From Persephonella sp. KM09-Lau-8 (GTDB lineage Bacteria; Aquificota; Aquificia; Aquificales; Hydrogenothermaceae), in contig NZ_JNLL01000001.1 in NCBI RefSeq assembly GCF_000703085.1, positions 186,001-250,000 of the forward strand: a DNA stretch of 64,000 nt. Reading direction: 5' to 3'. Below, one piece after another: positions 56,196-64,000 of this stretch (the first letter of the stretch is position 1; the number at the start of each line of letters is the position of its first letter). The translations under genes and the position numbers were made by a program. The notes under the pieces were generated by a model, which was not told the DNA's origin, did not search any database, and saw nothing but the letters and a program-made list of their open reading frames with translations.

Positions 56196-56944
56196 GCTAC
56201 CTGATTTATCAGTTCATCTGACATTTCAAAGTTTGAGTAAACTTTTTGAACATCATCGCTATCTTCAAGAGCATCAAGGAGTTTAAGAAGCTTTTGTGCT
56301 GTTTCAGGGTCTTTTATTTCAACTGTTGTTGTTGGAATCCTTGTTATTTCTGCTTTTTCTATGGTAATTCCTTCTTTCTCAAGGGCTTCCTTAACAGCAT
56401 ACAGGTCTTTGGGTTCTGTTCTGACTTCATAGTAGTTTTCATCATCGGTTATAAGGTCTTCTGCACCTGCTTCTATTGCTTTCTCAAAGAGTTCTTCTTC
56501 AGAGATGCTGTCCTTAGGGACAAGAATTATCCCTTTTTCTTCAAAAAGGAATGATACACAACCGGATGCACCAAGGTTTCCACCGTGCTTTGTAAACAGG
56601 TGTCTTACTTCAGATGTTGTTCTGTTTCTGTTATCTGTGAGACATTCAACTATAATAGCAACGCCTTCAGGGCCATATCCTTCATAAACAACCTCTTCGT
56701 AGTTTACACCTTCTAACTCACCTGTTCCTCTTTTGATTGCTCTTTCAATATTCTCAATGGGCATATTTGCTTTTTTAGCCTTTTCAATGGCAATTCTGAG
56801 CCTCGGGTTAAATTCAGGGTCACCACCACCCTGTCTTGCTGCAACTGTTATTTCCCTGAGAAGTTTTGTAAAAAGCTGTCCTCTTTTTGCGTCCTGTTTT
56901 GCTTTTTTGTGTCTTATATTGTGCCATTTACTATGTCCAGCCAT
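56192..56944 (-). CDS. yebC: YebC/TACO1-family protein
   Basis: The 250-residue protein is the full YebC family: [27 protein letters not shown]..., [11 protein letters not shown], and [18 protein letters not shown]. It was long annotated as a transcription regulator; members are now linked to ribosome stalling at proline stretches. Its gene precedes ruvC in many genomes, as here (ATGA overlap). AAGGAGGTGTTTCTTAG precedes the ATG. Confidence 0.95.
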   Translation of the reverse strand: MAGHSKWHNIRHKKAKQDAKRGQLFTKLLREITVAARQGGGDPEFNPRLRIAIEKAKKANMPIENIERAIKRGTGELEGVNYEEVVYEGYGPEGVAIIVECLTDNRNRTTSEVRHLFTKHGGNLGASGCVSFLFEEKGIILVPKDSISEEELFEKAIEAGAEDLITDDENYYEVRTEPKDLYAVKEALEKEGITIEKAEITRIPTTTVEIKDPETAQKLLKLLDALEDSDDVQKVYSNFEMSDELINQVA

Positions 56945-57038
56945 CTAAGAAACACCTCCTTGAATTGTTCACGGTCTTTAATTTATTTCTATTTTGAATA
57001 TTGCAATATGGGATAAAACTATTATAAATTTTTAGCTT

Positions 57039-57677
57039 ATGGAAAACAAAATTTTTACTATTTATGAAAAACTTTTATATGCTTTTGGTTATCAAAACTG
57101 GTGGCCTGTTCATCAAGGTATAGATAGATTTCTTGAAGTTTCTGTCGGGGCAATCCTGACCCAGAATACAAACTGGTCAAATGTTGAAAAAGCTATTGAA
57201 AATTTGATAAAGGAAAATCTGCTTGAATGGGATGCTCTTGCAAATATAGAAACAGAAAAACTTGGAAAATTAATAAGACCGGCAGGATTTTACAGACAAA
57301 AAGCAGGATATATCAAAAATTTTGTGAATGTCGTAAAAAATAAGCCAAAAAAGGATATAACAAGGGATTTTTTATTATCCCTTACAGGTATTGGAGAAGA
57401 AACTGCAGACAGTATTCTCCTTTATGGACTGGATAGACCTTATTTTGTGGTTGATGCATATACAAAAAGGCTGTTTTATCGTGCTGGTATCATAAATAGC
57501 TCAAAAATTAAATATCCTCAGCTACAAAAATTAATAACAGATAATATTCCTCAGGATTTAGAAATTTACAAAGAGTATCATGCACTTATAGTTGAACTTG
57601 GGAAGAATTATTGCAAGAAGAAACCTGTATGTGAAAGCTGCCCTATAAAGAATACCTGCCAGCAGAATTTGAAATGA
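57039..57677 (+). CDS. HhH-GPD DNA glycosylase (EndoIII-like, 3-methyladenine glycosylase type)
   Basis: The 212-residue HhH-GPD protein has the hairpin LTGIGEETADSILLYGL and the catalytic Asp in YFVVDAYTKRLF. It has a C-terminal iron-sulfur loop CX5CX2CX5C. The position of the bifunctional-glycosylase lysine (KTA in Nth) is Glu (EETAD), so it is probably a monofunctional glycosylase, similar to MagIII or MpgII. It would remove alkylated bases. No strong ribosome site precedes the ATG. It is unlinked to known repair genes other than nearby ruvC. Confidence 0.82.
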   Translation: MENKIFTIYEKLLYAFGYQNWWPVHQGIDRFLEVSVGAILTQNTNWSNVEKAIENLIKENLLEWDALANIETEKLGKLIRPAGFYRQKAGYIKNFVNVVKNKPKKDITRDFLLSLTGIGEETADSILLYGLDRPYFVVDAYTKRLFYRAGIINSSKIKYPQLQKLITDNIPQDLEIYKEYHALIVELGKNYCKKKPVCESCPIKNTCQQNLK

Positions 57678-57717
57678 AAAATATAATTAATATAATTTTT
57701 AGGCAAAGGGTTAAAAA

Positions 57718-58322
57718 ATGGAAAACTTTGAATATTCTAAATTTGGATATAAACTCTGGTTTTTAATAAGGCCGATATTTAGGCTGATTTTTAGAATATC
57801 AGCAGAAGGGATAGAGAATGTTCCAAGAGAAGGTGGATGTATCCTTGCTGCAAATCACAGGAGTAATCTTGACCCTTTTGTTCTAAACACGATATCCCCA
57901 AGACCCATATTTTTTATGGCAAAACATGAATTATTCAAAATTCCTATTTTAAGCTGGATTATCAGAAAAGCAGGAGCAATTCCTGTAAAAAGAACAACAA
58001 GGGATATAGGAGCTTTAAAGAAGGCTATAGAACTGGTTAATAATGGCTATTGCATTGGTATTTTTCCTGAAGGAACGAGGGCAAAACCAGGTCAGTTCAG
58101 AAAACCCAGAGTGGTGTTGGACTTCTTGTATCCAAAACATCAGGAGAAGTTGTCCCCGTTAGAATAGAAGGAACAGACCTTGTCATGCCTGTTGGAAGCA
58201 GTTTTCCAAAAATATGGAAAAGCCCTATAAAAATAAAGTTTGGAAAACCATTAAAAATAGATAAAAATAAGGAATATATGGAAATTGCAGAGTATATAAT
58301 GGAAGAAATCAAAAAGCTATAG
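57718..58322 (+). CDS. plsC: 1-acyl-sn-glycerol-3-phosphate acyltransferase (PlsC), frameshifted
   Basis: From ATG 57718 the frame encodes the acyltransferase motif NHRSNLDPF (HX4D; about residues 48-56), PVKRTTRDIGA and GIFPEGTR, then leaves the frame near 58105 and stops at 58167. In the other frame the sequence continues SGVGLLVSKTSGEVVPVRIEGTD to 58322, which is the expected family C-terminus. One missing base at CCCAGAGTGG (probably CCCAAGAGTGG) reconnects a protein of about 201 residues. PlsC makes phosphatidic acid. Both catalytic motifs precede the shift. It is followed by ispH after 12 bases. Confidence 0.86.
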
Positions 58323-58334
58323 GAGGAGATAAGC

Positions 58335-59189
58335 ATGGCTAATATAAAAGTTGCAGAAACAGCAGGGTTTTGTTTTGGAGTTAAGATAGCCGTTGATAGT
58401 GCTATTGAAGCAGGAAAAAAATATGGTAAAGCATACACAAATGGTCCAATAATCCATAACAAACAGGTTGTCCAGTTTCTTGAAAGCCTGAATGTGAGAG
58501 AGCTTGGCAGCTATGATGAATTAAAGGCAGGAGATACAATTCTAATTCGTTCCCATGGTGTTCCTCCTTCCACAGAAAGAAAACTACAAGAGCTGGGCGT
58601 CAATGTTATTGATGCCACCTGTCCATTTGTTAAAAAAGTCCATGAAAAGGTTCGTCAGCTTGTTGAGGAAGGATATTTTGTGGTTATTATTGGAGAGGAG
58701 GGACACCCTGAAGTTATCGGAATTCTTGGGCATCTTGAAGAGGTTGGAGGAAAAGGAATTGTTGTTGAGAATATGGAAGACCTTATTAGAAAATTTCCTA
58801 AGAGGAATAAAGTTGGTGTTGTGGCCCAGACAACCCAGAATGAAGAATTTTTTGAAGAAGCTGTTGGATATATAGCTTCCAATGTTGAAGAACTCAAAGT
58901 GTTCAATACAATATGTGATGCTACATCTGTTCGTCAGGAAGAGGTTAAAAAACTGGCAAAAGAAGTTGATGTAATGATTATTATTGGTGGAAAGCACAGC
59001 GGAAATACCAGAAGACTGGCACAGATATCAAAGGCCTTAAATCCAAATACATACCACGTAGAAAAGGCGGATGAACTTCAACCTGAATGGTTTGAAAATG
59101 CTGAAAATATAGGAGTATCAGCAGGAGCATCCACTCCAGATTGGATAATAAAGGAAGTTGTTGAGAAAATTCAGGAAATTACGAAATAG
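58335..59189 (+). CDS. ispH: 4-hydroxy-3-methylbut-2-enyl diphosphate reductase IspH (LytB)
   Basis: The 284-residue protein has the three cluster cysteines in TAGFCFGVK, DATCPFVKKV and FNTICDATSVRQEEV. It also has IHNKQVV, RSHGVPP and a C-terminal SAGASTPDWII. It makes IPP and DMAPP in the last step of the MEP pathway and uses ferredoxin-type electrons. Unlike some thermophile homologues it has no fused S1 domain; a separate S1 protein (rpsA) begins at 62577, four genes downstream. AGGAGGAG precedes the ATG. Confidence 0.96.
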   Translation: MANIKVAETAGFCFGVKIAVDSAIEAGKKYGKAYTNGPIIHNKQVVQFLESLNVRELGSYDELKAGDTILIRSHGVPPSTERKLQELGVNVIDATCPFVKKVHEKVRQLVEEGYFVVIIGEEGHPEVIGILGHLEEVGGKGIVVENMEDLIRKFPKRNKVGVVAQTTQNEEFFEEAVGYIASNVEELKVFNTICDATSVRQEEVKKLAKEVDVMIIIGGKHSGNTRRLAQISKALNPNTYHVEKADELQPEWFENAENIGVSAGASTPDWIIKEVVEKIQEITK

Positions 59190-59224
59190 TTAAAAACCTA
59201 TTTCTTACCAGTCTGGAGTAAAAT

Positions 59225-60280
59225 GTGGATGAAAGGGTAAATATTGTTGTTGATGCATTTAGAACAACAATAGAACATGTAAATCTTATAGCAGTTTTTA
59301 TAGTAATACTTATTTTTGTTTTAATTGCTTTTTTTCTGTTTTTCTGGGAGAAGTTTGAGGAGTTTATCTCCCAGAGATATATGAAAAGGCTATTTTTCAG
59401 AAATGGTGAAGCCTACGGCTTAACACGAAAAGAACTGGAAATTCTCTGGGAGTACTCCCATAAAACCCATAAAGACCCTTTTCTGGTTCTTGAATATAAA
59501 GCCCCCTTTGAAAAAGTAGTGCAGGCTTATATAGAAAACAATCCTGATTTTGATGAAAAACTTATAAAAAATATGCGTAAAAAATTAGGATTCGACAAAA
59601 TACCGCCATTCATGCCTCTTATATCAACCAAAGATATAGACCTCTTCCAGACAGGAAATCTTCTTTATCAGAACAGAACCTTTCCTGTAGCTCTCTATGA
59701 TAAAGATGAAAAATATATGTACTGGTATCTTATAGACCAGAAACCTCCTTTTCCTTTTAAGGAAGGGGATAATGTGAAAATAAAATTTATAAGGGAAGAT
59801 GATGCCATCTATCTGATTGATGGTCGTATAGAAGAAATCTTTGAAGAGGATGGAAAATACATAATAAAAATCCCCCATACATTCAAGTTCCTCCAAATTC
59901 AGAGAAGAAAGGATTTCCGTGTCAAAAAAGAAATTCCTTTAATTTTAGAGACTTACGACATCAACGGAAATAAGGTAAAAAAAGAGTTCAAAACAACCGA
60001 TATTAGTATTGACGGGATAGGTTTTTGTATTCCAATAAAAGAAGCACGGAATCTGAAAATGAATATTGGAGCAGAGATAAATCTTGTGCTTGAGTTTGAA
60101 GATGTCCAGATACCTGTTCAGGCCGTCATTAAAAATATAAGAGAAATTGGCAAGAATATATGTTACGGGGCAGAATTTAAAGACCTGAAAGGAGAAAATA
60201 AAAACTTTATTATAAAATTCGTTCAGGCCGAGCAACAGAAATTACTTAAGGAATATCGACGATTAAAATTATTTGAATAG
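59225..60280 (+). CDS. Membrane-anchored PilZ-domain protein (c-di-GMP receptor)
   Basis: The 351-residue protein starts with GTG at 59225 (GGAG six bases before). It has one N-terminal membrane helix (about 20-42), an EF-hand-free helical/beta part (about 50-215), and a C-terminal PilZ domain. The c-di-GMP motif RRKDFR (RxxxR, about residue 224) is followed by DISIDGIGF (DxSxxG, about 258). It would act as a YcgR-like regulator of the flagellar stator. It lies 11 bases before motA. This gene context supports motor braking, though pilus control is also possible. Confidence 0.85.
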   Translation: MDERVNIVVDAFRTTIEHVNLIAVFIVILIFVLIAFFLFFWEKFEEFISQRYMKRLFFRNGEAYGLTRKELEILWEYSHKTHKDPFLVLEYKAPFEKVVQAYIENNPDFDEKLIKNMRKKLGFDKIPPFMPLISTKDIDLFQTGNLLYQNRTFPVALYDKDEKYMYWYLIDQKPPFPFKEGDNVKIKFIREDDAIYLIDGRIEEIFEEDGKYIIKIPHTFKFLQIQRRKDFRVKKEIPLILETYDINGNKVKKEFKTTDISIDGIGFCIPIKEARNLKMNIGAEINLVLEFEDVQIPVQAVIKNIREIGKNICYGAEFKDLKGENKNFIIKFVQAEQQKLLKEYRRLKLFE

Positions 60281-60291
60281 AGAGGATAACC

Positions 60292-61056
60292 TTGGATATA
60301 GCCACACTTATTGGTATTATTGGTGCATTTCTTCTATTGGTTATCTCAATAGCTCTTGGTGGAAGTCCTCTCGCCTTCGTAAATATACCTTCATTACTTA
60401 TAGTTGTAGGTGGAGGACTTGCAGCATCCCTTGCATCTTATCCTCTTAAAGAGATGATAACAGGGCTTAAAGCTATATTGAAAGCTTTTAAACCTGGGCT
60501 TCCTGACCCTGTTGAACACATAGATTTTCTGGTTGATGTTGTTAACAAAGCCAGAAAAAATGGAATTCTGGCACTGGAATCAGACATTGACAATTTCTAT
60601 GAAAAAGACCCATTTTTTGGGGATTTAATGAGGATGCTTATAGATGGCCAGGATATAGAAGAGATTAAAAGTAATGCAGACACAGCCCTTATGAAAATAG
60701 ACCAGGATTTATCCACAGAAGTTGCTATCTGGGAAGCTTTGGGAGAATTATTCCCAGCTTTCGGTATGATAGGAACATTGATTGGTCTTATCCAGATGCT
60801 ACAAAACCTGAATGATCCATCTGCACTGGGTCCCGGTATGGCTGTTGCTATGATTACCACCCTTTACGGTGCTGTTCTTGCAAACGTTTTATGTGTGCCT
60901 GTATCCAAAAAACTAAAATATTATAAAGACCTGTCCCTACTACTAAAAGAAAGTTATATACTGACTATAGAGGCTATCAATAGTGGAACCAACCCTAACG
61001 TTCTCAGAGCAAAACTAATGTCCCTGCTTGGCGTTAAAGCCGGAGAAGAAGGATAA
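60292..61056 (+). CDS. motA: Flagellar motor stator protein MotA
   Basis: The 254-residue protein is MotA/PomA-like, with four membrane helices. There are two at the N-terminus (about 5-25 and 30-50) and two later (about 150-175 and 180-205, the latter in MAVAMITTLYGAVLANVLCVP). A cytosolic loop between them contains the torque-generating charged residues. It starts with TTG at 60292 behind GAGAGG. With MotB it forms the ion-driven stator. It is followed directly by two motB genes; the end overlaps the first by one base. Confidence 0.94.
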   Translation: MDIATLIGIIGAFLLLVISIALGGSPLAFVNIPSLLIVVGGGLAASLASYPLKEMITGLKAILKAFKPGLPDPVEHIDFLVDVVNKARKNGILALESDIDNFYEKDPFFGDLMRMLIDGQDIEEIKSNADTALMKIDQDLSTEVAIWEALGELFPAFGMIGTLIGLIQMLQNLNDPSALGPGMAVAMITTLYGAVLANVLCVPVSKKLKYYKDLSLLLKESYILTIEAINSGTNPNVLRAKLMSLLGVKAGEEG

Positions 61057-61754
61057 TGGCACGTAAAAAAAAAGAGGAATGTAAAAAAATACCCGGCTGG
61101 CTGATAAGTTTCGGTGACCTTATGTCACTGCTTTTAACCTTCTTTATTCTACTATTCTCAATGGGAACCATATCACTGGAAAGATTTCATATGGTTATAA
61201 AGGGTGTTACAGAGAGTTTAGGAGGCAGAAAAATATTCTTAGAACAAAAATTACTCAATCAGTCCAATGTCCCAGTAGAATTTCCGGATATGTATCCCAA
61301 AATAAAAAGAAGAAAAATGCTAACGAAGGCATTGCTCGATATCCAGCAAAAGTTGAAAAAAGCAGGTATAGATGCAGATATAATTCAACATGGAAGTATT
61401 ATTAGATTCAGATTAAATACAGACAAAATCTTTCCTCCTGGAAGCGAAACACCTTATCCTGAAGTTGTGCCATTTATACTTGAGATATGTAAAAGTCTCA
61501 AACAGGCTGGTTTTACGGTAATAATTGAAGGACATACAGATAATATTCCTATTAGAAGTGGAAAATATAAATCAAATCTTGAGCTTTCTGCCCTTAGGGC
61601 TTTAAGTATCTTAAAACTTTTTAGGCAGTGTGGATATCCTGAAAAAGATATGGCTGCCAGAGGATACGGTCCTTACAGACCCATTGCACCAAATAACACA
61701 CCACAGGGCAGAGCTAAAAACAGAAGGGTTGAATTTGTTATAAATGCTTCATAA
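61056..61754 (+). CDS. motB: Flagellar motor protein MotB, paralogue 1
   Basis: The 232-residue protein has an N-terminal MARKKKEECKK and one membrane helix (about 22-42). The proton/sodium-binding Asp is at residue 21 (ISFGDLMSLLLTFF). An OmpA-like peptidoglycan-binding domain is at about 125-230, with IEGHTDNIPI and GRAKNRRVEFVI. It is the stator partner of MotA. It overlaps motA by one base. It is close kin to the next gene, but with a different periplasmic plug region. Confidence 0.92.
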   Translation: MARKKKEECKKIPGWLISFGDLMSLLLTFFILLFSMGTISLERFHMVIKGVTESLGGRKIFLEQKLLNQSNVPVEFPDMYPKIKRRKMLTKALLDIQQKLKKAGIDADIIQHGSIIRFRLNTDKIFPPGSETPYPEVVPFILEICKSLKQAGFTVIIEGHTDNIPIRSGKYKSNLELSALRALSILKLFRQCGYPEKDMAARGYGPYRPIAPNNTPQGRAKNRRVEFVINAS

Positions 61755-61766
61755 AAAGGATTAAAA

Positions 61767-62483
61767 ATGCCAAGGAAGAAAAAAGAGGAATGTCCCAGTG
61801 CACCGGCTTGGTTAATAAGCTTCAGTGATTTGATGTCACTGCTACTTACATTCTTTATTCTTTTGTATTCAATGTCTGTCCTTGATATAAAAAAATTAAT
61901 GAAATTTTTGTGGTATTTTCAGGGTGAGAAAGTTCTCCAATACACAAAAACAACTGCATTATTACCCCCAATCAGTTTATTACCTAAGGATATGGCTTTA
62001 TCCCTTAAGGAAAGAATAAAAAGAGTTTTACCTGTTCATGCATACCAGATAGAAGTAATTGAGGATTATGTTATAGTTCGTCTATTTAATGATGTTGTTT
62101 TTAAGCCGGGTAGTGCTGAGCTTACAGATGAAGCTAAAAAGGCTTTAAAGCAAGTGGCGAAAGTTTTAAAAGGTTTATCTAAGAATGAAACCGAAATTTT
62201 AGTAGAAGGACATACAGATATAGATGTTCCTAAAGGGATTGACCCGTGGAAACTCTCAATTGAAAGAGCTGTTAATGTGGCAGAATTTCTTATACAAAAT
62301 GGCGTAGACCCCAAAAAAATATCAGCTACAGGATATGGGAATACAAAGCCTCTCTATACATGGAATCATCCACTTTTAAGAAGACGAAACGACAGAGTTG
62401 AAATAATAATAAAAGTCAAAACCCAGAGAAATGATTTGATGAAAGAAAATAAAAATAAAGCAGAAAACAAAACCTCAAAATAA
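61767..62483 (+). CDS. motB: Flagellar motor protein MotB, paralogue 2
   Basis: The 238-residue protein has nearly the same start as paralogue 1 (PRKKKEEC), with the ion-binding Asp again at residue 21 (ISFSDLMSLLLTFF). A different linker is followed by an OmpA domain (about 120-225, VEGHTDIDVP and RRRNDRVEIII) and a Lys/Asn-rich tail. In the canonical NxxLSxxRA-type segment it reads KLSIERA. It may form a mixed stator with MotA and MotB-1 or replace the latter under other ionic conditions. Confidence 0.9.
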   Translation: MPRKKKEECPSAPAWLISFSDLMSLLLTFFILLYSMSVLDIKKLMKFLWYFQGEKVLQYTKTTALLPPISLLPKDMALSLKERIKRVLPVHAYQIEVIEDYVIVRLFNDVVFKPGSAELTDEAKKALKQVAKVLKGLSKNETEILVEGHTDIDVPKGIDPWKLSIERAVNVAEFLIQNGVDPKKISATGYGNTKPLYTWNHPLLRRRNDRVEIIIKVKTQRNDLMKENKNKAENKTSK

Positions 62484-62576
62484 CTTCTTATCAAAACCTA
62501 TCTTGATTTTATAACCATGCAAAAAAATGATAAAATTTTAGTTTAGCTATTAATATCAAATTAGAGGTCTTAAATT

Positions 62577-64000
62577 ATGGAAAATTTCCAGTCAGAATTT
62601 GAAAAACTTCTTGAAGAAGAATCAGCCAATATTCACCACTATTCAAAAGGTGAAGTAATAAAAGGCAAAATTGTAAAAATTCAGAATGATGTTGCATTTG
62701 TTGATATTGGACAAAAAACAGAAGTTGTTATAGATTCCTCTGAAGTTCAGGGATTACAGGAAGGAGACGAGATAGAAGCCGTATACCTGGGCAAAAGAAA
62801 TAAAGAAGGTTATGCAATAATATCAAGAAAACCTATTCTTTATCAGCAAGCATTACAGAATGTTGAGAATGCATTTAATACAAACTCTAAAATAAAGGCA
62901 AAACTAATTAAGAAAGCCACAAAGGGCTTTCTCGTAGATATTGGAGGTGTAAGAGCTTATCTGCCATTTTCAGAATCAGGACTGAAAAAAGGAGAAGAAT
63001 TCCCACCTGCAGAATTTGATGTATATATCCTGAAATTTGAAAAAACAGGAAAAACTCCTAATATCGTTGTTTCCAGAAAACAGGTTATCCAGGAAGAAGA
63101 AGATAAAAAGAAAAAAGAAATATTTGACCTTCTTCAGGAAGGGCAGGTTGTCCGTGGAAAAGTGGTAAAAATAACGGACAAAGGAGCAGTTTTATCCCTT
63201 GAAAATGTAGTTTTTGGATTCTTACCACAGGCTTTATACTCCTGGGATAAAAACAAAAAGCTACAGGACGAGTTATCTGTCGGTGACGAAATAGAAGTTA
63301 AAGTAAAGAGCATAGACAGGGAAAATCAAAAAGTTGTTTTCTCAAAAAGAGACCTTGAGCCAAACCCATGGACAGAGTTTGACAAAGAAGTTGGAGATAT
63401 AGTTGAAGCAGTTGTTAAGGAGATAAATGATTACGGCATTGTTGTGAGAGTCGGTGATTTGGAAGGGTTTATCTATAAAATGGAAACTGACCATTTAAAG
63501 CCACTTGCTTACAAAGAAAAATTCAAATCGGGACAAAAAGTTCAGGCAAAGATTATTGAGTTAGACAGAGATAATAGAAAGCTCAAGCTCAGTATAAAAC
63601 AGGCACAGCCCCATCCAGTTGATAAATTCCTTGAAGAAAATCCAGAGGGTTCAGAAGTAGAAGGAAAAATCAAAGAAATCAAAACAAAAATGGCAATTAT
63701 AGACCTTGGAAATGAACTGGAAGGTGTTCTTCATCTGATAGATGCCACATGGAACCCGAAAGTTAAAAATATTTCTACCGTTTTAAAAGGTAAAAATATC
63801 AAAAAATTTAAAGTCCTTGGCAGAGAAGGAAACAGAATAAAACTTGGCCTAAAACAATTTAAAGAAAATCCGTGGGAAATATTCCTGAAGACCCATAAAG
63901 TTGGAGATATAGTAAAAGGAAAGATTATCAAATTGATAGATAGAGGAGCCTTTGTTGAACTAACAGATGAAGTAGAAGGGTTTATTCCTGTAAATCAGAT
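62577..64000 (+). CDS. rpsA: Ribosomal protein S1 (S1-repeat RNA-binding protein), 3' truncated by window edge
   Basis: The frame is open from ATG 62577 to the window end (about 474 residues). It comprises successive S1 motifs, each beginning GxxVxGKVxxI and containing G(A/G)FVDIG or similar. They start at about residues 22 (GEVIKGKIVKIQNDVAFVD), 105, 195 (GQVVRGKVVKITDKGAVL), 277, 360 and 447 (GDIVKGKIIKLIDRGAFVEL). It is the translation initiation protein S1 or a close homologue. AGAGGT precedes the start. The 3' end lies outside the window. Confidence 0.9.
   Translation, partial: MENFQSEFEKLLEEESANIHHYSKGEVIKGKIVKIQNDVAFVDIGQKTEVVIDSSEVQGLQEGDEIEAVYLGKRNKEGYAIISRKPILYQQALQNVENAFNTNSKIKAKLIKKATKGFLVDIGGVRAYLPFSESGLKKGEEFPPAEFDVYILKFEKTGKTPNIVVSRKQVIQEEEDKKKKEIFDLLQEGQVVRGKVVKITDKGAVLSLENVVFGFLPQALYSWDKNKKLQDELSVGDEIEVKVKSIDRENQKVVFSKRDLEPNPWTEFDKEVGDIVEAVVKEINDYGIVVRVGDLEGFIYKMETDHLKPLAYKEKFKSGQKVQAKIIELDRDNRKLKLSIKQAQPHPVDKFLEENPEGSEVEGKIKEIKTKMAIIDLGNELEGVLHLIDATWNPKVKNISTVLKGKNIKKFKVLGREGNRIKLGLKQFKENPWEIFLKTHKVGDIVKGKIIKLIDRGAFVELTDEVEGFIPVNQ

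Overview
The window looks like chromosomal DNA of a thermophilic, chemolithoautotrophic member of the Aquificota, most likely the Hydrogenothermaceae (Persephonella or Sulfurihydrogenibium type). This is an inference from the AT-rich sequence, the dominance of AGA/AAA codons, the house style of the genes (type IV pilus motor block, two MotB paralogues, short porins, DOXP isoprenoid genes, YebC-RuvC, PII-Amt) and strong AGGAGGT ribosome sites. No database search was possible. There are no transposases, integrases or CRISPR arrays. The longest stretch without a protein gene is about 255 bases and is filled by a structured RNA.

Layout. 1-7.1 kb: end of mutL, glnD, groES-groEL, then glnB-amtB. 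GlnD, its PII target (Tyr51 conserved) and the ammonium channel are all here. 7.1-10.3 kb: two porin paralogues around a small Cys protein; the second porin has a near-consensus sigma-54 promoter. 10.3-17 kb: a frameshifted CCA-adding-type enzyme, then, on the minus strand, pilB-pilT-pilC-mnmA. 17-25 kb: a tightly packed plus-strand run, accC, an MBL hydrolase, nfo, tRNA-Arg (inside the nfo 3' end), a polyprenyl synthase, panD, a LysM transglycosylase, ispG, a small unknown and argB. It is followed by a minus-strand tRNA-Ser. 25-30.6 kb: gmhA, a TPR protein, an MFS carrier, then herA, a phosphoribosyltransferase and a haem lipoprotein.

30.7-35.4 kb (minus): a membrane polyferredoxin with a TonB-dependent receptor, a flavin-type oxidase-fold protein, and speH with a leader ORF. 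35.6-42.2 kb: metH and a 971-residue lipoprotein. 42.3-52.1 kb (minus): HDOD protein, ymdB, a second ammonium transporter, rny, formyl-THF cycloligase, a 6S-like RNA, pheT, pheS, rplT, rpmI. 52.2-55.1 kb: two SGNH hydrolases and an MBOAT acyltransferase. 55.1-57 kb (minus): rdgB, ruvC (frameshifted), yebC. 57-64 kb: a HhH glycosylase, plsC (frameshifted), ispH, PilZ-motA-motB-motB, and the start of rpsA.

Most genes are housekeeping. The points most worth following are a 29-codon leader ORF that overlaps the speH start, the sigma-54 promoter of the second porin, the polyferredoxin/TonB receptor pair, the SGNH-SGNH-MBOAT cassette, an nfo stop codon located inside a tRNA gene, and three one-base frameshifts in conserved genes. 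The frameshifts are probably sequence errors, although one lies on a genuine slippery site.
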